Assembly (NCBI GenBank): GCA_033239005.1
Contig: BSQZ01000036.1
Location: forward strand, 186,001 to 250,000
Length of the DNA stretch: 64,000 nt
Source: Lamellibrachia satsuma
Lineage: Eukaryota; Annelida; Polychaeta; Sabellida; Siboglinidae
Direction of reading: 5' to 3'
Made by a program: the position numbers and the translations under genes. Every line of letters begins with the position of its first letter. Positions within the stretch are counted from its first letter, which is position 1. Positions 1 through 14,308 of this stretch are shown piece by piece. The notes beneath the pieces are model-generated. The model was not told the origin of the DNA and ran no database searches. It worked only from the letters and a program-made list of their open reading frames with translations.

Positions 1-772
<772 letters not shown>

Positions 773-785
773 GTATGTATGTAAG

Positions 786-823
786 TATATATATATATAT
801 ATATATATAAATATATATATATA
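786..823. repeat. (TA)n microsatellite
   Basis: TA dinucleotides with one AAAT interruption, directly following the TG tract and making a compound TG-TA microsatellite. Confidence 0.95.
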
Positions 824-825
824 CG

Positions 826-1980
826 TAAGGTAGTGTAGTGTTGGAAACGTTCCACAGAGTGCATATTATCTGCTGAGCACACAACCTGTCAATACATGCC
901 TGAGATGTATTCATCAAACAACCTTGGCAGGTGTGCATATCAGCATCATGTGACAACATGAGCACTGCACAACAGTCAGCATAGATGGCGCTACACCTCG
1001 GACATATAATCTGCATTTAAAGCTCGGCCATCACTGTTTGGCAGGGCATTAAACAATCGCAGGACAATGCACACAGCAATGGATTTCATGCATCACCGAC
1101 GATGGTTGGAAGCAGATGAATGGCTGCAGGAATGACTCGGCATGTGGCTGTGAAGATCTCAACAGCAGGTCCCCCCCAGCATCCCCCACGCAGCTCTGGC
1201 AGTGATCTCAAGGGTTTAGCGTGTCCAGACACATCGCATCAGCCAATTGGAGCTTCCAAGAAGTTATTAAATAAATCTGCAAGACACACACGATCATATC
1301 CACATAGATGATGGTCGTAATGAAATGTGTTCATCTGATTTCTGCACTTTTGTCCATTTGTTTTTGCCGCATTCGTGTATCAGTGTCATCTCAGCAAAGG
1401 AAGTATTGTCTCTGCTCACATGCTTAGAGCAAAAGCATGTCAGCACGTTCTACAAGTTGAAGCTTGACAGTAACCAGACATGTCCTGGTAGTGCGCTGAT
1501 GTGGTCTTTGTAGAGACTGCTACAGAAATATCTCAAGAGTTGCTACTAGAAAACAAAAAGTAAATAGTTCCCCATTACCATTTCATGAGATTGTTTGGTT
1601 GAGCTTGAGTGAAGGGAAAATACTGTATAACTGAACATGAGGGGTAAATACTGTATGACTGAGTGGTTGTAAAGGGAAAATACTGTATGACTGAGCATGA
1701 GTGAATAAATGATTGAGCATGACATGACACAATTCAACTTTGACAAAAACATTTTTTATGAACAATCCATCTTGTTCAGTCTTCAGTCTGTTAACTCCAA
1801 ACAGCCCCTTATGAGGCTAACACAGGAGTGTGGTGCTTGGTTTGCATGAAAAAAGGTGCAATCCAATCCAAATGCAAATTTACAAAGTCATATTGTTGAT
1901 CTGTTGTGTGGAAGATTAACTGACATAGAAAACTCAGAAAGTGGGATGGTTGAGCTGCTCTAATAATATCTAATGTGTAC
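826..1980. other. Non-genic stretch
   Basis: I see no supported gene. Three short imperfect copies of a GGGAAAATACTGTATGACTGA-like motif occur at about 1612-1700. The remaining ORFs are under 70 codons and unrecognised. Confidence 0.6.
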
Positions 1981-1993
1981 ACACACATATATG

Positions 1994-2045
<52 letters not shown>

Positions 2046-2050
2046 CACAC
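1981..2050. repeat. (TA)n microsatellite with CA flanks
   Basis: TA tract bordered by ACACACAT on the left and ACATACACAC on the right. Confidence 0.95.
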
Positions 2051-3734
2051 ACTCTAAATGTGCCATAGCTGTGTTCATCTGTGAAAGCAGTGTCAAGCCT
2101 GCAGCCACATGGGACCAGCTTATTAAGCCATAGCTACAGTGGCAGCAGACTGCCTTTGTACCTCTACACCTGTACCTTGCAATAAACACAGGGATAATGA
2201 GACCAAAGACTGCCCTCTATAACACGTCACTTGGACACTGCTACACACACACATAACCACACACACATAGCACGAGGCAGCAACACCTAAATAAAGATGG
2301 GTATCACACGCGCTGCTGTTGGTAACAGTAAACACAACACACATGTCTTAACGAGCTCAAGGACTATTGTGATCAGTCAATTGGTGCATTGTGCTGCAAG
2401 CACCAGGGTAAGACTGTTGTCATCTACATGACAGCCTGTGCTGCTGGAATAATTGGTTGAGATGATGTTGTATCAATGTCAAGTTCTGATGTTAGATCAT
2501 GGTAAGATTACAGCAAGTTATCAAATGTAGAGAGATGTCAGATTTGTCAGAACTATTAAATTCATCTGTAATCTGCCCAAAATCTAATTTCACAACCAGA
2601 CGAATCTGTGAGACACCGAATGTTATATATATATTTCCAGAATCTAAAATATACCCTTCAAATCCAACGTCACTGCAAGCAAATTTAGAAATCTTACAAG
2701 GATCCAATATTCAACTCAACTTCTACCATAACCTAATATTCAACTTCACATATACATGATACAATTAAGTCACGCGAGGTTGTCATTCTTCTTACAACAA
2801 ATAGTTTGAGGCTACCTTCATATTCAATGTATTGAACCAACCACCACATACACTTGCAGCAACCTCTTCAAACAACTTTGGCAAATATAACAAAGTGGTT
2901 TCCTGAACACATTATCTCATCCAGTAAATAGCAAAAGCTATAACCATCCTTCAGAAAACACCTGAACACAGACAATGCATGCACGCATGGTGCATGCTGG
3001 CACATGCACACAGACACGTGAAAGGTGTCCGTGAATGCAGTCAATCTATTTGGGCTGACAACAATCACTTCTAGTAATCCCAGTTCAGCATTCTACACCA
3101 TTGTTAGCACTAAAATGAGTCTTCTATGGTGGCAGGAGGTATCAAACATTACTTGGCTACCTGCTTACAATGGGCATTGCACTCGGTGGCTTAGGCTGAA
3201 CAATGTGAATTAGACACATCTCCACTGTCTGTTCTTCACTCAAAATGAATCACCATCTCAGGCTGACAACTATTCCAAGTCCCATTTCACACAAATTTAG
3301 TAGCTAAAAGATAATCTGTATGTTGAGTTATTTTATTCAGTTCAGAGGGTATATACCATAAGTGTTTATAAACAGCATGGTTGGTGGGAATACAAAATTG
3401 TTACTTTTTGTGGCAGAAGGTAACTTGTTTTGCACGGTTTCTGGTTCAAAGAATGCTCAAGGCACTTTACACTTCACGCCCTGGCAGACATGTTCATTTC
3501 ATCAACAACTCAAAGTGGGCAAGCATTCATCCATGCTGCAATTACAGTGCAAAGATTCTTCATTCACATTTCCACCATTGTCTACTGTCAGGTACTGATT
3601 TACACTGCCGAATGATTTTAGGTAGGGTTATTTTTTTTAACATAAGGAAAAAATATATACAATGTTTATGGTACATAAAATACTTATTATGTAAAAAAAT
3701 AGAAAATTTGAGAATTGAGGCAAGATGGAGACAA

Positions 3735-3832
3735 TTAAACTGCCCAGGTTTCAATATGGCAGCATGAGGGTTGGAACCCAGGTCCTCAAATACGAGTGTG
3801 ACATTCTAATCACTGCGATACTGGCACCCCAG
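3735..3832 (-). mobile_element. tRNA-derived SINE remnant
   Basis: On the minus strand the sequence has a tRNA-like layout: an A-box-like stretch (TCGCAGTGATTAGAATGTC) followed about 30 bp later by a B box (GGGTTCCAACCC). An intact tRNA cannot be folded convincingly, so I call a decayed SINE head rather than a tRNA gene. Confidence 0.5.
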
Positions 3833-4048
3833 GATTATGAAGAAACATTTTTAAATGTTGCAGATTTTCTTTGAATTTGTGTAAAATCATAAAATCGTTG
3901 AGACTATTGCGAAAATGTTGCAGGAAGATCAGACTAGGCACATATGGTGACGGCAGTGGCTGTTGTCACTAATTCTCTTGGTGCCAGTTTTCTACAACCA
4001 CAAACAACTATAATAATGATCACTAATGGGACAATAAGTATTGATCTA

Positions 4049-4171
4049 TGTCCAGTAGCACTACGGTATACTTATTTTGCATAGTTGGTTTTGTAGTCTC
4101 TTTCAGCAAGTACACCATAGTGCATTATGGTGTACTTACTGAAAGAGACTACACCACAGGGCAACTGGACA
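4049..4171. mobile_element. Hairpin / MITE-like inverted repeat
   Basis: A 28-bp stem (4092-4119 with 4126-4153) with one mismatch and a 6-base loop lies inside a wider pair of 11-base inverted ends (4049-4059 and 4161-4171, one mismatch). The structure fits a tiny non-autonomous DNA transposon or a hairpin RNA precursor; I found no second copy in the window. Confidence 0.5.
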
Positions 4172-4443
4172 CGAATCACTCAATAATCTAGAATTGATAG
4201 ATATCTCAAACACATCTCTGTCGGTCACAGTCGACTGAATTATGGAAACAATGCATCTGGACTCAAGCCAGCAATGCATGATGACTAAAGCCTGCGATGA
4301 CGATTCAGTCAAGTTCCTGTTTTGGTTTACCTTTTGAGTTTTCTGAACGCAGGCTGCCTACATTAACCTCTCTGGTCAGATCTACGCTTTGAAAACCTAC
4401 AACATGCACTATCCATCAGGACCATCAACATGCTCAGTGCTAT

Positions 4444-4650
4444 ACAGTGAAATGCGTTAACAGAATCACGGATAACAGAATCAACCACTTAGAAGAATGA
4501 AATATGCTGGCTGGGACGGAATCATTTCCCATTCCTGCTGTATTAACATGTACCGCTTAATATAATCAACCCCTTAACAGAATCAGCCGTTTAACAGAAT
4601 CAAATTGCTCTGGCCTGAAGTGATTCTATTAAGCAGAGTCCGATGTACTA
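4444..4650. mobile_element. Possible pogo/Tigger-like MITE
   Basis: Ends are imperfect inverted repeats (CAGTGAAATGCGTTAACAG on the left and, inverted, a related TTAATAGAATCAC end). The interior repeats TTAACAGAATCA-type words several times. This layout is common in pogo/Tigger-derived elements; family assignment is inference. Confidence 0.35.
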
Positions 4651-5205
4651 TAAATTATAAAGAATAATCATGAAAGGGTTATATGTTTTATTATCATATA
4701 TAAGCTTCTTCAACAAGACGTTCTGATAGTAGGTACTTGTTTGGCTGTTGTCACCTAACATCCCTTGACACGACTAGGATCACAGCCGCCTATTACTACT
4801 GAATGCTTTTATCAAACCAATAAAGTTAAGCTTAATTAAATTTCTGTTCAGGATGTCACTGTCCAAGTTAAGCATAACATAAATTATAAATTACCCACAA
4901 AAAACCAACTACCTATAATGAAATGTAATTAGCCCATATAATATGCACAATTGTTAATATGAAATTATCCGGTTACGCCTTTGATACTATTTTGGGGCAT
5001 TTTACTGCACTGCACAACCATGCATATTACCCTGCAGGGCATTAGCTTTTCTTCAGTTTATTATAAGCTGTATCATCAACACATTTAGGGTGCGACGAAG
5101 CATCACTTCCACATTGAGTTCCAACTATTTCCAATATGAAAAGAATTTACAGGTAAAATATTTAGTGTAATAAGCTTTCAAACAAACATGTGCTATTCTC
5201 TTGGC

Positions 5206-5468
5206 TGCATACAACTGTCCTTCGTGCACAGAACACATACAACTGTCTTTCGTGCATGGAACACATACAACTGTCCTTCGTGCACAGAACACATACAACT
5301 GTCCTTCGTGCACAGAACACATACAACTGTCTTTCGTGCACAGAACACATACAACTGTCCTTCATGCACAGAACACATACAACTGTCCTTCATGCACAGA
5401 ACACATACAACTATCCTTCATGCACAGACACATACAACTGTCTTTCGTGCACAGAACACATAAAACTG
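5206..5468. repeat. 28-bp minisatellite, about 9 copies
   Basis: Period of 28 bp (for example TTCGTGC at 5221 and 5249), unit containing ACACATACAACTGTCCTTC. Because the unit lacks stops, long ORFs appear in several frames on both strands; I treat them as artefacts. Confidence 0.95.
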
Positions 5469-7030
5469 TATGCACAACGTACATTTTGTGAGAGCTTGGT
5501 GAGAGCACGGGTAACTATAATCACTACACATGGATCTCCATCCCCACACATCAGCATGAATTCTCTCCTGTTCAACTATATCTAACAATGCATTAATACA
5601 TGAATTCCATTAATATAGTTTGTGCATACATGCTCAAACAAAACAGTTTAGTAACTGGTAGGCATTTATGGCTGTACGTGACTAATGTCTTGGCCAACTG
5701 GAGATGTAATCCCACTTCAACAAAACATAATATTTAGCGTTTTCAAATGTGTGATTGGCATAACTAAAACTGAGACAAATAACCAGGGATCCACCCAGCC
5801 AGCCAGGTCAGGACAATGTGCTGTCCGGTTGACTGAACCACAGTGTGGTCTGAGGTAAAACGACCACCCCCCTTGCGTACAAAGCCAGTGAATGGCCACT
5901 CAGCTTGACCACTGTCCAGACAGGCTTGACCACAACTGGCTGGAGCACACAAAAGTTACTGCCCCATCTCGTGTCTGCCTACATTAAACCATATTTAGTA
6001 AGATTTCTATTACTTGTTGCAATGTCAAATAATGACTATTAGATTTTCTAACTTTCTAACTAGTTTGTTTGCTAAACCAAGACTTCACGTGTGTAATTAT
6101 TATCCATATTTTTAGCTACTGTGGTGACAGGCTTTTAAGATTGACCCAGATGGTCTGTTTACAATTATCGTTAGTGTTTTAAATGCACTGAAGTTGTCAA
6201 TATTGCCTATGGTGGCTCTTGTGACAACGGCATTCCAGTACCTTAATAGGGAGGCTCTTGACCATATACATTTTTTTATGTTATATGTATGGGGGTACCT
6301 GTCAATATATTTGTCAAATAAATAAATTTAATTTGATTTCACTACAAAATGTACCTACATCAAACAGTATCAGTTAGGTTTCACAGGAAATCTGCCTATG
6401 ACATCAAAAATAATTGTGCTTTGACTGGCATACATTTATCATTCAACGATTCACTATTGCGATGAACACAAGAAAATCTATACGATGAAGCAGGTATCAT
6501 AATACCGTTATGTCAAGAATGTGGATGGGGACTATGCCATGATTGACTATACAAGTACCCAACGAAAAATCGTTTCGTATTGCAAGGTGACATACATGTA
6601 TGTCTACCATAATATGTGAGATGGTTTGCTGCTATAGTTGCTGATGGCACATGTGCTTGGCATGACTGGGCATTATTTGATATGTTGCTACATCACCCTT
6701 CTCATTCATCTCAGCACTCCATTGTATCTCTGACTGGCAGCCTAATGACAAGATGAATGCATCACGTAAACAATGGGGCACTGACCAGCTGACTGACCAT
6801 GAGTGATTGACCTCAACGGATGGTCATATCTTGTCCTGAGCGAGCATGGCACAAACGTACCAGCTTGAGATGTCACCTCACGTCCACTTTGCTCTGATGA
6901 CTGCCACCAGGGGTCAGTGCTGGCATATATTCCATTGACAGAGGATAATAATGTTTAATTCACCCTCTTGCACATACTCCCCCCTCAACTTTGGTACTTT
7001 TATTTAACTAGAAACATTTGCCCTTGAATG
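5469..7030. other. Non-genic stretch
   Basis: No supported gene. Around 6180-6340 the sequence ends in a TGTCAAATAAATAAATTTAAT-like tail that could be a retroposon 3' end, but nothing diagnostic precedes it. Confidence 0.5.
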
Positions 7031-7225
7031 GATACAGGCCATCAGTGCTCTATGAAGGACGTTAATATTCTAGACCACGAGGAGAACTGGCACAGGAGAA
7101 AAATAAAGGAGGCGATTAACATCCACAGAAAGAAACCTACGCTGAACTGAGACGTCAGCCAGGAGCTCCCACCAGTCCTACACCAGCTTGTGTCACATGA
7201 CATTGGTCATGTGACACATCCGTAA
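7031..7225 (+). pseudogene. Penelope-like retroelement, GIY-YIG endonuclease C-terminal remnant
   Basis: In one frame the DNA reads DTGHQCSMKDVNILDHEENW, then HRRKIKEAINIHRKKPTLN, a stop (TGA at 7148-7150), then DVSQELPPVLHQLVSHD to a stop at 7223. The D-H-E-x-N-W-x-x-R-K-x-K-E-A-I-x-I-x-x-x-x-P-x-L-N pattern is characteristic of the end of the GIY-YIG domain in Penelope-like elements; the glutamate of KEA is the family's catalytic position. The internal TGA probably replaced a CGA Arg codon, and a stop also lies just upstream, so this is a dead fragment. A 12-bp perfect hairpin (7190-7217) lies at its end. Confidence 0.6.
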
Positions 7226-7486
7226 CTTCAGTCTGCTGAAGAAGACTGCGAGATGCAGTCGAAATATTCAGAACAAACTTCAAGTTTCTTGAGAGGTAAT
7301 TATGATTAATAGAAACATTTGATTTCACTTTAATTATCACACAACTTCACTACACGTATCATGCCCTACACAACATCGGAAGTATAAACCTACTGACAAA
7401 AATGAGTTGAAATGGTGAAGCTTATGGCTGGGGGCATACATGATTATGCAAATCGCGAAACTTCTATTCCTTAGAAAAGATTATGC

Positions 7487-8930
<1,444 letters not shown>

Positions 8931-9855
8931 AGCCAATAGGCAGGGGAGGGGAGAAGAAACAGGGAAAAAGAAGGGAGGATGCCACTAGGCAGTGAAGAGA
9001 GAGAGGAAACAGAGAGGAACAAGGAAGGTTGCTAATATGCAGGGAAGGGGGAGAAGAAACAGGGAGGAACAAGGAGGGGTGCCAGAAGGCAGGGAATGGG
9101 AGATGAAACAGAGAGGAACTAGGAAGGGTGCCAAAAGGCAGGGAAGAGGGAGAAGAGACAGGGAAGAAGACACAAGGGTATCAATAGGTAGGAAACAGGG
9201 AGGAAGAAGGAAGGGTGCCAATAGGCAGGGAAGAGGGAGAGGAAACATGGAGAAAGAAGCAAGGGTGCAAATATACAGGGAATAGGGAGATGAAACAAGG
9301 AAGAAGAAGGAAAGGTGCCAATAGGTTGGAAAGAGGGAGAGGAAACAGGGAGAAAAAAGCAAGGGTACCAATAGGCAGGGAAGATGGAGCAGAGACAGGG
9401 AAGAAGAAGAAAGGGTGGTAATGTGTAGGGAAGAGTAGAAGAAACAGAGAGGAAGGAAGGGTGCCAACAGGCAGGGAAGGGGGAAGAAACAGGGAGGAAC
9501 AAATAGTTGGGCAAATAGGCAGGAAGGAACCAATAGGGAGGAAAGAGGGAGATGAAACAGGGAGGAAGAAGGAAGGGTGCCAATAGGCAGGGAAGGGAGG
9601 AAGAAACAGGGAAGAACAAAGAATTGGGCAAATAGGCAGGAAGGAACTAGGGGCGTTAATAGGCAGGGAAGGGGAAAGAGACAGGGAAGAACAAGGGGTG
9701 CCAATTAACAGGAAAGGAGAGAAGAGACAGGGAAGAACTAGGGGTGCCAATAGGCATGGAAGGGGAGAAGACACAGCGAAGAACAAAGGGTGCCAATAGG
9801 CAGGGAAGGGGAAAGAGAAAGGGAGGAACAAACAAGGAAGCACAGACACAAAGAC
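8931..9855. repeat. Purine-rich minisatellite, about 54-bp units
   Basis: About 17 degenerate units of a GGGAAGAGGGAGA...GGAAGGGTGCCAATAGGCA theme, with one strand almost entirely purine. The array is bounded by CTGAGTCACTGGGAGCCAAT on the left (about 8919) and a close copy of it on the right (about 9855). The purine/pyrimidine asymmetry allows triplex DNA. Overlapping Pro/Leu/Ser-rich ORFs are artefacts. Confidence 0.93.
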
Positions 9856-9860
9856 CTGAG

Positions 9861-10440
9861 TCACTGGGGGCCAATGGCAAAATAAAAACTTAGTCACTGC
9901 ATTTTAGCTTCATCTCAACTATATCAATTATGCCCATCAGAAGCGTTTCCTAATTGAGCAATGACAAGACGTGTTTGAAGGAAGTTGTATGCCAAGTCAT
10001 TCCCCTATTCAGTGTCATATGAGCAATGCCACGACAGTCCTAGATGACACGACGCCACCCAATGCAGCCAGCATGACGGAGGACACACTTGTTTAACCCG
10101 CTGCCAAGCCGCAGGTGTGTCACAACTTACATTACATAATGAACCAAATGTTCAGTAAGTGTGCTCAAATGTGTGTGCTCAGTAGATGGGCAATGCGCCG
10201 GGACAACATGCGTCAGACATGGTGGCCAATACACACACGACTGTGCACATAGCGTGTGCATGTACAAAAATGCACATAAACACACACATAATCATGCAAA
10301 TGCATACGAACATAAATACGCACTTGCGTACACACAAACACATTTTAGGTTCCTGCAATGTTGTCTAGAGAATTCCCCCATTACGAATTTGATTAAATCA
10401 TAACCGATGTGCCTGGCTTAACATACATTAACAAAACATA
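9861..10440. other. Non-genic stretch
   Basis: No supported gene. A CA/ACAC-rich patch lies at about 10220-10345. Confidence 0.5.
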
Positions 10441-10479
10441 ACATGTATATATGTACGTAGGTAGATTTTCAGATCTTGA

Positions 10480-11000
10480 CGCTGCTGGAAGGATGGACAT
10501 ATGTATGTCACCATAGTATACCTGTCATTGTGTAAGTGGCACAGATGAGATAAGAGCTGCAGGTTGCCAGCCTCTGCCATCGGCTGCCGTCTCATCGCCT
10601 CGGGCCACATTAATGTGTCCTTTGTCGGGCCTGCATGACCCGGGGCCACACACGGATGAACAAAGTGGGGATAACAGAGATTGGGATCCGGATTGTAAGA
10701 TATGGTCTGAGCAGGGTAAGTTGGTGCATCTTGCCAGTGATAATCAGGGCACATCTCCTGATGTGTGTGTGCTGACGTCAGTGATGTATGCAGCCGGGGG
10801 AGGGGGTGATCGTGCGTGGACCGGTGCCAGGCACCAGTTATGTGACGCGTAAGGTGATGTACGTGCGATGATGCAGCTCCACGGTGGCTGTGGCTGCAGG
10901 AAGTGTGGGCGCTGCATGATGCTGACACACTGCGCTCCATTGTCACGTCGTCGTAAACAAGGATGGGCTGTCCGTACCTGTCTGTACCTGTTTGGAGGCC
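10480..11000. promoter_or_regulatory. GC-richer island, candidate regulatory DNA
   Basis: Stands out from AT-rich surroundings by base composition. It contains a perfect CRE (TGACGTCA, 10773-10780), GAACAAAG and GATAATC words. The ORFs on both strands resemble no family I know. Enhancer function is inference from composition and motifs only. Confidence 0.35.
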
Positions 11001-11439
11001 AGAAATATTCCCGAAATGACTTCACCGAGAAACTTTGCCTGTTGTGTGAACCACGTCCACCAAGTCCACATCAATACCCGAAGCATTGGAAACAAACACT
11101 ATTTAAATCACAATAAACCAGCCTATCCATGCAGGCATCCATCCCTGTGTTGCAGCAGGCTCCTTTCACTGGACCGTGACCACATCCCTGTGTGACTACA
11201 TCCCTGTGTTCATTGGACTATGACCACATCTCCATGACCAAATTGCCATAGTAACAGGACGCTGACAGTTTAAAATTACCCACAGGCATTACTCCAGATT
11301 ACCCCATCAAGATATAACTTAGCATATGCTAACGCCATTATGAAAACACGCTTCATTTACTTTTTCATACTTATTATAGAACCACGACATTTATGCACAC
11401 AAAATTTAGTCATGCTAATAACCCTGCGCAGCAACAATT

Positions 11440-11750
11440 GGAATGATGGCAGAGGGTTATTAGAGAATAGCGGACACACCTGAGGCATCCGTACACACCC
11501 GTGTGACCCCGGGTTAACACTGGTGCTGGTTCTGACGAGTCACACCAGGACACACCCTTGCGGTGGATGTGGCAACAAGCTTGGCGGACCTCAGCTACAA
11601 ACCATCACATTTTCCCACGCATGCAAGTCAGGAGAAAGGTGCGCCAGAGCATCTTGACAAAAAGCAGCTACCACAATGTGGGTCAACTGACGACCCTTTG
11701 TCAGCCGTTGCAGATGTACTCTAACTGTCAAGTGGCGCCTTTAAACTAGC
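11440..11750. promoter_or_regulatory. GC-richer island, candidate regulatory DNA
   Basis: A second non-repetitive island with higher GC, including TTGCGGTGG (a RUNX-like core). No coding signature. Cross-species conservation would decide. Confidence 0.25.
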
Positions 11751-12149
11751 TGAGTCAATCACTCTCAGGCTCTCTGTGTAGGCAGGCTACTATCACTACT
11801 TCATCACTGTTTATCATGGCACAATTGACATATAAGGGCAATAAAAGACTAATTCTGCATGGAAACCTTGTATTTCCTTGATGAAGGCTAAATTGGCATT
11901 TAAATACCATTAGTGGGTAACACATTCAACATTAGCCATGTCAACATAATCCAATAATCACGGTCTGCCTGTCTGTCAATTTCTCACTTCCAAGCTGTCT
12001 GTGGTGGCATGCTGCTCATAAACAACTATGCCCTGTGCACTGATGAGGTTATAATGCAAATAACACAAAACAACTTACAAAAGCAGCGCAATTTATACAG
12101 TAGATCATAGTAAAAACTGGTCACAAAGTAGAAATTCTCTCTGCATTAA

Positions 12150-13005
12150 CATACAGAACTAACACACTATTCTGTCACGATGCCAGTCATAGAACTAACA
12201 CACTATTCTATCATGACGCCAGTCATAGAACTAACACACTATTCCATCATGATGCCAGTCACAGAACTAACACTATTTAATCATGATGCCAGTCGCAGAA
12301 CTAACACACTATTATATCACGATGCCAGTCACAGAACTAACACTATTCTATCATGATGCTAGTCACAGAACTAACATGCTGTTATATCATGATGCCAGTC
12401 GCAGAACTGACACACTATTCTATCATGATGCCAGTCACAGAACTAACATGCTGTTATATCATGATGCCAGTCACAGAACTAACACTATTCTATCATGATG
12501 CCAGTCACAGAGCTAACACTATTCTATCATGATGCCAGTCACAGAACTAACACACTATTCTATCATGATGCCAGTCACAGAACTAACACACTATTCTATC
12601 ATGATGCCAGTCACAGAACTAACACGCTATTATACCATGATGCCAGTCACAGAACTAACACACTATTATATCATGATGTAAGTCACATAACTATCACACT
12701 ATTATATCATGATGCTAGTCATAGAACTAACACTATTCTATCATGTCAGTCACAGAACTAACACACTATTCCATCATGATGCCAGTCACAGAACTAACAT
12801 ACTATTCTATCATTATGCCAGTCACATAACTAACACACTATTATACCATGATGCCAGTCACAGAACTAACACACTATTATATCATGATATCAGTCACAGA
12901 ACTAACACACTCTTCTATCATTATGCCAATCACAAAACTAACACACTATTATATCATTATGCCAGTCACAGAACTAACACACTACTTTATCATTATGCCA
13001 CTGTC
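12150..13005. repeat. ~33-36 bp minisatellite, about 24 copies
   Basis: Units share CATGATGCCAGTCACAGAAC plus TAACACACTATT, with 33-bp forms lacking ACA. Degeneracy rises toward both ends. Long ORFs (His/Ser/Asn/Thr-rich) over it are artefacts. Confidence 0.95.
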
Positions 13006-13082
13006 ACATTATGCCAACACTGTATTCCACCTCACAATCTATCTTCACTCTAACCCACAACTTTGACAACTTTCTCTTTAAC

Positions 13083-13170
13083 ATCATGCTGGCTGTCAGA
13101 AAAGTTAACTCCATTGTCACTTTCAAGGCAGCGTTAAAGATGCTTTTTCGTGCAGCCTTTAGAACATTAC
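13083..13170 (+). pseudogene. Possible LINE ORF2 C-terminal scrap
   Basis: Reads AVRKVNSIVTFKAALKMLF RAAF, which resembles the NS-x-x-x-FK-x-x-LK-x-x-LF ending of many non-LTR retrotransposon proteins. Only about 25 residues match the pattern, so this is tentative. Confidence 0.35.
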
Positions 13171-13219
13171 TGTACATAGCGGGATTATTTTTTTATTACA
13201 AGGACCTGTTACTTATTTA

Positions 13220-14015
13220 ACTTAATTTTATTTCCCCCGATACACAGTACATTATACATGTTTATTTTTTTATCACTACTTAACCATGTCAATCCCTGCC
13301 ACTGATAACATCATTAACTGATGTCACATGTCATCTAGCTTGGCTTGACTGGGCGACACATCACCTGAGGAATGCCACAGGTGTAAGTGGACAATGAGAC
13401 CTGGTGACTGAGATGGCTGGAGTGACTGGCTGGACATTAGCATAGCATTCACATAGAGTGCATATGTTTGACCTGCTGCTGCTGCTGGTGCTTGTGGCTG
13501 TAGCATTACAATGCTGGGCACTCTACTCCGCCCAACTTGCATGTCTAAACACACATGCCACATAGGCATAGTCACATACAGAGCTGGACACAACTTGCCT
13601 CAAATGTGGTAGGCCTACTTGGGAGGACGGTGGCTGCATTCATTGGCACTGGATTCAAAATATGACCATTACAAGATGTGCTATAATAGTAAACATTTTT
13701 ATTCATTATAAACCTCATAAGATGTAAAAAAAATTTCCTAAGGGTTGTGAGTTTAAAACATAAATATTCAAGTAAACAGAGTAAATAGCAAAGTTATTGT
13801 TTTGATAGCTATCACTGCAAGATATTTATGATTTTGATAGGTACATAACCACTGCATTATTCAAGTAGAGTTATTTTATAATTTCCTTAAAATCCACTAT
13901 TGAGGAGGCTGAATGAGAAACTAATAAACTAAGTCTCCTTTGTAAAGGATGTGTTGCATAATATAGAGAATGTGTGTAACACTTCTTTAGTCAAAGACGA
14001 CTTCCTTTCATTGCT
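13220..14015. other. Non-genic stretch
   Basis: No supported gene; AT-rich with a GCTGCTGCTGCTGG-type patch near 13470-13490. Confidence 0.5.
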
Positions 14016-14016
14016 C

Positions 14017-14308
14017 TCTGTTTTATGTACATAGTGAACACATGCACATAGTGAACACATGCACATAGTGAACACATGTACATAGTGAACACATGCACAT
14101 AATGTTTTATGTACATAGTGAACACATGTACATATTGTTTTATGTACATAGTGAACATATGTACATAGTGAACACATGTACATAGTGAACACATGCACAT
14201 ATTGTTTTATGTACATAGTGAACACATGCACATATTGTTTTATGTACATAGTGAACACATGCACATATTGTTTTATGTACATAGTGAACACATGCACATA
14301 TTGTTTTA
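14017..14308. repeat. Minisatellite of 18-36 bp units
   Basis: ACATGCACATAGTGA-type short units that grade into 36-bp units with ATTGTTTTATGTACATAGTG, repeated about 12 times in all. ORFs on the minus strand are artefacts. Confidence 0.93.

Larger units (their letters stand above)
2051..5205. other. Non-genic stretch with transposon-like pieces
   Basis: No convincing coding exon. It contains a SINE-like tRNA remnant (about 3730-3835), a hairpin element (4049-4171) and a pogo/Tigger-like MITE candidate (4444-4650), each listed separately. The rest is AT-rich and featureless to my reading. Confidence 0.6.

Noticed and set aside
5125..5585. Overlapping ORFs on both strands around the 28-bp array
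   Set aside because: A stop-free tandem unit gives ORFs in nearly every frame; no domain and no codon bias.
8985..9897. Pro/Leu/Phe/Ser-rich ORFs up to 239 codons on the minus strand
   Set aside because: Purely the purine-rich minisatellite read in different frames.
10428..10946. 172-codon minus-strand ORF
   Set aside because: No domain, His/Thr/Ser-rich composition explained by CA-rich DNA, and overlapping ORFs on the other strand.
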